Below, one piece after another: positions 60,329 through 64,000 of a stretch of 64,000 bases of DNA (its first letter is position 1; every line of letters begins with the position of its first letter). The notes under the pieces are model-generated. The model saw nothing but the letters and a program-made list of their open reading frames with translations, made no database searches and was not told the DNA's origin. Location of the stretch: the NCBI GenBank assembly GCA_944320415.1, contig CALUHJ010000001.1, positions 1 through 64,000 of the forward strand, given 5' to 3'. This DNA comes from an uncultured Bacteroidales bacterium (GTDB lineage Bacteria > Bacteroidota > Bacteroidia > Bacteroidales > P3). The translations under genes were made by a program, and so were the position numbers.

Positions 60329-61312
60329 ATGGATAAGTTAACAGAAAGAATCTTTAAAATACATTCAGAGGAAGATTTTCAAAAATCGGCTATCGAAATA
60401 TTCGAATATCAATACAATAACAACAAGGTTTATCATAAATGGTGCGAATTGCTGAATAAAAACACATTAAATGTCAAAAGAATCGAAGATATTCCTTTTT
60501 TGCCGATAAGGTTCTTCAAAACCCATGATGTTGTCAGCTTTACGCAAAAACCAATACACTTTTTCAAAAGCAGCGGAACAACAATGTCGCAACCAAGCAG
60601 ACATTTCATCAAGGACTTCGGAATATACGAAGAAAGCTCCCGCCGTTCATTCCAACAATTCTTCGGAAAGGTGGAGGATTATTGTTTTCTGGCCTTATTG
60701 CCCAACTATCAGCAGCAGGGCAATTCGTCACTCGTCTACATGATAAACCATTTCATAAACAGAAGCCTTTACTCCCAAAGCGGTTTTTATTCGTATGACC
60801 TGGACAAAATAAGGACTCTGATTATGGAATGCGAGCATAAAACCATTCCGACCATATTGTTCGGGGTTACGTATGCACTCCTTGACCTTATAGAGAAATA
60901 TTCGTTTGAACTGAAGCATACAACCGTTTTCGAAACAGGAGGAATGAAAGGCAGAAGAAAAGAAATGCCAAAACCGGAACTGCATTCCATTTTGGCCGAA
61001 GGCTTCGGAATCAAGAGCATAGCTTCGGAATACGGCATGTGCGAGCTTTTCTCCCAGGCATATTCCAAATCGGACGGTATCTTTTATACCCCCAATCACA
61101 TGAAGGTGGTGATTACGGAAACGGAAGACCCTTTCACTTTCTGCAAATGCGGGAAAACAGGCGTTATAAACGTGATAGACCTTGCCAACATAAACACCTG
61201 CAGTTTCATAGCGACGGAAGACTTGGGCAGAAGCACGAAAGACGGTGGTTTTGAAATAATGGGGAGGGTTGACAACAGCGACATAAGAGGCTGTAACCTG
61301 ATGTATGAATGA
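60329..61312 (+). CDS. LuxE-like acyl-protein synthetase family protein
   Basis: A 327-residue protein of the LuxE/acyl-protein synthetase family, related to acyl-adenylating enzymes. Motifs: FLPIRFFKTHDVVSF, the glycine/threonine-rich KSSGTTMSQPSRH (ATP loop), and the later AEGFGIKSIASEYGMCELF. LuxE activates fatty acids and transfers them to LuxC in luminous bacteria; here no LuxC is beside it, so the acyl acceptor is unknown. Located next to a LpxL-like acyltransferase. Confidence 0.82.
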   Translation: MDKLTERIFKIHSEEDFQKSAIEIFEYQYNNNKVYHKWCELLNKNTLNVKRIEDIPFLPIRFFKTHDVVSFTQKPIHFFKSSGTTMSQPSRHFIKDFGIYEESSRRSFQQFFGKVEDYCFLALLPNYQQQGNSSLVYMINHFINRSLYSQSGFYSYDLDKIRTLIMECEHKTIPTILFGVTYALLDLIEKYSFELKHTTVFETGGMKGRRKEMPKPELHSILAEGFGIKSIASEYGMCELFSQAYSKSDGIFYTPNHMKVVITETEDPFTFCKCGKTGVINVIDLANINTCSFIATEDLGRSTKDGGFEIMGRVDNSDIRGCNLMYE

Positions 61313-61364
61313 AACAAAAACCATACGTCAAACCGGAATCAAACAATAGATTTTTCTTTCTTTA

Positions 61365-61422
61365 TTCCGTAAAATTCTTTTCAGAAAAGAAAAAATTGAA
61401 TTCTGAATCCATTTTTCCGGAA
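61365..61422 (+). repeat. dispersed palindromic repeat, copy 7
   Basis: TTCCGTAAAATTCTTTTCAG then AAAAGAAAAAATTGAATTCT and GAATCCATTTTTCCGGAA. Outer arms TTCCG/CGGAA with internal inverted segments. Situated 52 bases after the LuxE-like stop and 67 bases before the next start, in a tandem gap. Confidence 0.8.
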
Positions 61423-61459
61423 CTTCGTTTCAGAAAAACCGCGCAAAAATTATATTTAC

Positions 61460-61467
61460 TAATTTTG
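61460..61467 (+). promoter_or_regulatory. -7 element upstream of the LpxL-like gene
   Basis: TAATTTTG, 22 bases before the ATG at 61490. The sequence upstream, where a TTTG would be expected, lies just beyond repeat copy 7. Confidence 0.5.
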
Positions 61468-61489
61468 CCGCACGAAATTATCTTGCAGA

Positions 61490-62383
61490 ATGGAAAAACT
61501 TTTAAGTCATGTCCTGTTTTACGGCATTCTAATGCCTATATCGCTGTTGCCCATGCGGTTGCTGTACCTGCTTTCCGATGTAATATGTTTCATCATTAAG
61601 CACATTGTGAAATACAGAAGGAATGTCATATTGTCCAATCTCAGGAACTCTTTTCCAGAAAAAGACGAAAAAGAAATCAGACGGATTGCAGACAAATACT
61701 ATGTGCATCTGTCGGATCTTGTCGTTGAGGCCATAAAAATGCTGACCATAAGCCGTAAGAACCTCCTTAAACGATACAAATGCACGAATCCTTCCATACT
61801 TTATCCTTATTTTTCAGCCAACAAAAGCGTGCTTTTGGTTTCTGCCCACTACAACAACTGGGAATACATGGTTGCAAGTCTGGAACTCCAGTTGAAACAT
61901 CACGGCATAGGAGTCGGCAAAAGGATGAGCAACAAGACATTCGAGGAACTTGTCTTCAAGAGAAGGACAAGATACGGCACAGAGGTCTGTTATGCTGACA
62001 ATTCCCGCAAGGTATTGGAAGATTACGACAAATCGGGCACAGCCTGTGCATACATGCTGCTTTCGGACCAAAGTCCCAACAACACAAAGAAATGCTATTG
62101 GACAGACTTCCTCCATCAGAAAACAGCAGTGATATACGGACCTGAATACATAGCGAAGAAATATGATTACCCTGTATTCTTTTACAAGGTAAGCAAAACG
62201 AAAAGAGGATATTACAGCTTTGAAATAGTGAAACTGACCGATGAACCGCGGCAGACTCCGTACGGATGGATATGCGAGCAGGCTCTCATGCAGTTAAAAA
62301 GCATGCTTGATGCCCATCCTCAATACTGGCTTTGGAGTCACAGACGCTGGAAACACAAATACGAAGAATCAATGGGCCTCTAA
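61490..62383 (+). CDS. lipid A biosynthesis acyltransferase family (LpxL/HtrB-like)
   Basis: A 297-residue membrane-associated acyltransferase that adds secondary acyl chains to lipid A. An N-terminal hydrophobic segment (about 15-40) precedes the catalytic domain. The HX4[DE] motif is SAHYNNWEYMVA (about residue 117), and the later LLSDQSPNNTKKCYWTDFL is typical. In Bacteroidales a related protein may add the single secondary chain of penta-acylated lipid A. Its 3' end overlaps the polA end by 15 bases (convergent). Confidence 0.9.
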   Translation: MEKLLSHVLFYGILMPISLLPMRLLYLLSDVICFIIKHIVKYRRNVILSNLRNSFPEKDEKEIRRIADKYYVHLSDLVVEAIKMLTISRKNLLKRYKCTNPSILYPYFSANKSVLLVSAHYNNWEYMVASLELQLKHHGIGVGKRMSNKTFEELVFKRRTRYGTEVCYADNSRKVLEDYDKSGTACAYMLLSDQSPNNTKKCYWTDFLHQKTAVIYGPEYIAKKYDYPVFFYKVSKTKRGYYSFEIVKLTDEPRQTPYGWICEQALMQLKSMLDAHPQYWLWSHRRWKHKYEESMGL

Positions 62384-64000
62384 CCAGTTGTTTCCCTCGT
62401 TTATGTCGACCTCTATCGGGACATTGAGTTTTATTGCGTTTTTCATTTGTTCCGAAACTATGCTGCGCACCCTTTCCAATTCGGGTTTATAGACATCGAA
62501 AACAAGTTCGTCGTGTACTTGCAGTATCATCCTCGATTTTAATCCTTCCTCCCTAAACTGATTGTAAATCCTTATCATGGCAATCTTTATCATGTCGGCC
62601 GAAGTTGCCTGTATCGGCATGTTTACCGCGTTGCGCTGGGCAAAATTTCTAAGGTTTGCATTGGCGGAGTTTATATCCGGCAGATACCTTCTCCGTCCGC
62701 ACATGCTCAAGGCATATCCTCTCTCCCGGGCCTCCTCTATGCACTGCTGTATGTATTGATTTACCTGAGGATAACTGTCGAAATACTGTTTGATAAGCTC
62801 ATAAGCCTCTCTTCTCGATATGTTCAACTGTTCGGAAAGTCCGAAAGGCGATATTCCATATATTATTCCGAAGTTCACACTCTTTGCATTCCTTCGCATA
62901 TCCTTGGATACGGCCGACTTATCCACCCCGTATATTTTGGCAGCCGTTGCAAGGTGTATGTCCTCTCGGTCATTGAATGCCTTGCAAAGGTGTTCATCTC
63001 CGCTCAATGATGCAATTATCCTTAACTCTATCTGGGAATAGTCCGCAGAAAGAAGGACATATTCCTGACTTGAAGGGACAAAACATCTTCTTATTTCCTT
63101 GCCCAATTCCGTTCTTATTGGAATATTCTGCAGATTGGGATTGGTGGATGACAAACGTCCCGTAACGGTAACCGCCTGATTGTAACTGGTATGTATCTTT
63201 CCCGTTTTACCGTTTACCAATAAGGGAAGAGCGTCAACATAAGTTCCTTTCAGTTTGGTCAAAGACCTGTATTCCAGAATCAAAGCAACTATCGGATGAG
63301 TATTAAACAGTTTCTGTAAAACATCTTCCGCTGTGGAATACTGTTTTTTTGAAGTTTTCTTTGCCTTCTTGTCGGAATCTATTTGCAATTCTTCAAACAG
63401 GACCTCGGCCAGTTGTTTGGTTGAAGCTATGTTAAACCTCTTGTTTGCAAGGGCGTATATCTGTTCTTCCAATTCCGTTTTCCTTTTGCTCAACACTTGA
63501 GAAAACTGTTCCAATTCATCTGTGTCAATCCTTACTCCTTCCCTTTCCATTGACAAAAGGACATCAACAAGAGGCATTTCTATATTCAGGAACAAATCCA
63601 TCAAGGAATTTTCCTGCAATTTTTCGGAAAAAATGTCTTTTAACTGAAATGATATGTCCGCATCCTCAACGGCATAATCCTTCAACAGGGACTTATTCAT
63701 ACCTTTTATCGATATTTTGCTTCCCTTATGCTGTTTACCGAATACGACTTCAAATGGTATCATACTGTATCCCAGATAGTTCTCACTCAAAATATCCAAT
63801 TTGTGACGACTTTGAGGTTCCAAAAGATAATGTGCAACAAGAGTGTCGAAACATTTTCCCTTTACATCTATTCCGCAATTGAGAAGAATATTCTTGTCAA
63901 ACTTGATATTATGCCCTACCTTTTCAATATCCTGGTCTTCAAATATTTGTCTCAACAGATTAAACTGTTTGTCTCTTTTTTCGACCTCTTCGCTTATTAT
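62369..64000 (-). CDS. polA: DNA polymerase I, C-terminal part (cut by window edge)
   Basis: The reading frame stays open to base 64000, so only the last 543 residues are present. It starts within the 3'-5' exonuclease domain (KVGHNIKFDKNIL and CFDTLVAHYLL, which retain aspartates) and continues into the polymerase domain: ADYSQIELRIIASLSGD (motif A), RRNAKSVNFGIIYGISPFG (motif B) and LQVHDELVFDV (motif C). Repairs DNA and replaces Okazaki primers. The 5' nuclease domain should lie beyond the window. Confidence 0.96.
   Translation of the reverse strand: MISEEVEKRDKQFNLLRQIFEDQDIEKVGHNIKFDKNILLNCGIDVKGKCFDTLVAHYLLEPQSRHKLDILSENYLGYSMIPFEVVFGKQHKGSKISIKGMNKSLLKDYAVEDADISFQLKDIFSEKLQENSLMDLFLNIEMPLVDVLLSMEREGVRIDTDELEQFSQVLSKRKTELEEQIYALANKRFNIASTKQLAEVLFEELQIDSDKKAKKTSKKQYSTAEDVLQKLFNTHPIVALILEYRSLTKLKGTYVDALPLLVNGKTGKIHTSYNQAVTVTGRLSSTNPNLQNIPIRTELGKEIRRCFVPSSQEYVLLSADYSQIELRIIASLSGDEHLCKAFNDREDIHLATAAKIYGVDKSAVSKDMRRNAKSVNFGIIYGISPFGLSEQLNISRREAYELIKQYFDSYPQVNQYIQQCIEEARERGYALSMCGRRRYLPDINSANANLRNFAQRNAVNMPIQATSADMIKIAMIRIYNQFREEGLKSRMILQVHDELVFDVYKPELERVRSIVSEQMKNAIKLNVPIEVDINEGNNWLEAH

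Overview
This is a stretch of chromosome from an AT-rich member of the Bacteroidota, most likely order Bacteroidales. Four things point there. Transcription starts are preceded by the phylum's promoter pattern (TTTG, about 18-19 bases, then TAnnTTTG) rather than -35/-10 boxes, and ribosome binding sites are weak. Two secreted proteins end in type IX secretion (T9SS) sorting domains, and a GldB lipoprotein is present. Many lipoproteins are of Bacteroidota-only families (DUF4175, DUF4296, Omp28). Energy metabolism includes a complete Na+-pumping NADH:quinone reductase. The content is overwhelmingly core and housekeeping; I see no prophage, insertion sequence, CRISPR array or integron.

Layout: 0.1-6.0 kb holds nqrABCDEF (minus strand) with its promoter and terminator. 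6.1-10.1 kb holds lpxD, a helix-hairpin-helix membrane protein, a thioredoxin-like lipoprotein and TatD. 10.1-11.6 kb holds rpsT with tRNA-Glu, an unknown conserved gene and a 56-residue ferredoxin. 11.6-14.2 kb is a small accessory patch (MORN/YwqK lipoprotein, unknown secreted protein, alpha-solenoid protein). 14.2-18.2 kb is clpP, a prenyl synthase, wecB and a glycosyltransferase. 18.5-25.7 kb (plus strand) is an unlinked atpB, a 1123-residue DUF4175 membrane protein, a small HATPase-like protein, ybeY and mnmG. 25.9-29.6 kb (minus) is DUF3089, yifB/comM, a DUF4296 lipoprotein and a nucleoside phosphorylase. 29.7-32.4 kb (plus) is a U32/TrhP-like gene, a PHP phosphoesterase and mnmD. 32.4-41.1 kb (minus) is an eight-gene run from a YugP metallopeptidase to an eIF1/YciH protein, including gldB and a T9SS-secreted protein. 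41.3-44.0 kb is yicC and a TPR protein. 44-47.3 kb holds a lipoprotein, tRNA-Cys, a two-gene biotin-dependent carboxylase and DUF1697. 47.3-56.9 kb holds dxs, Omp28, folE, an alpha/beta hydrolase, an exonuclease, dsbD and an EnvC-like activator. 57.1-64.0 kb holds rodA, PBP2, a LuxE-like protein, a LpxL-like acyltransferase and a truncated polA.

The most unusual signal is non-coding. A dispersed palindromic repeat of about 58-80 bp (core GGATTCAGAAAAGAAAAAA, outer arms like TTGATTCTGGAAAAATGGATTCAGAA) occurs at least seven times in 64 kb, always between genes. It lies at convergent gene ends, in tandem gaps and in divergent promoter regions; one copy carries the lpxD stop codon and another abuts an exonuclease stop codon. 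No transposase or RAYT is nearby. I treat it as a candidate undescribed REP/MITE-like family.

Functional links: mnmG, mnmD and a TrhP-like U32 protein all act, or probably act, on wobble uridine 34 of tRNAs such as the tRNA-Glu(UUC) encoded here. lpxD, the LpxL-like enzyme, wecB, the glycosyltransferase, PBP2, RodA and the EnvC-like protein build the envelope. DsbD, Omp28 and the thioredoxin-like lipoprotein belong to periplasmic redox.
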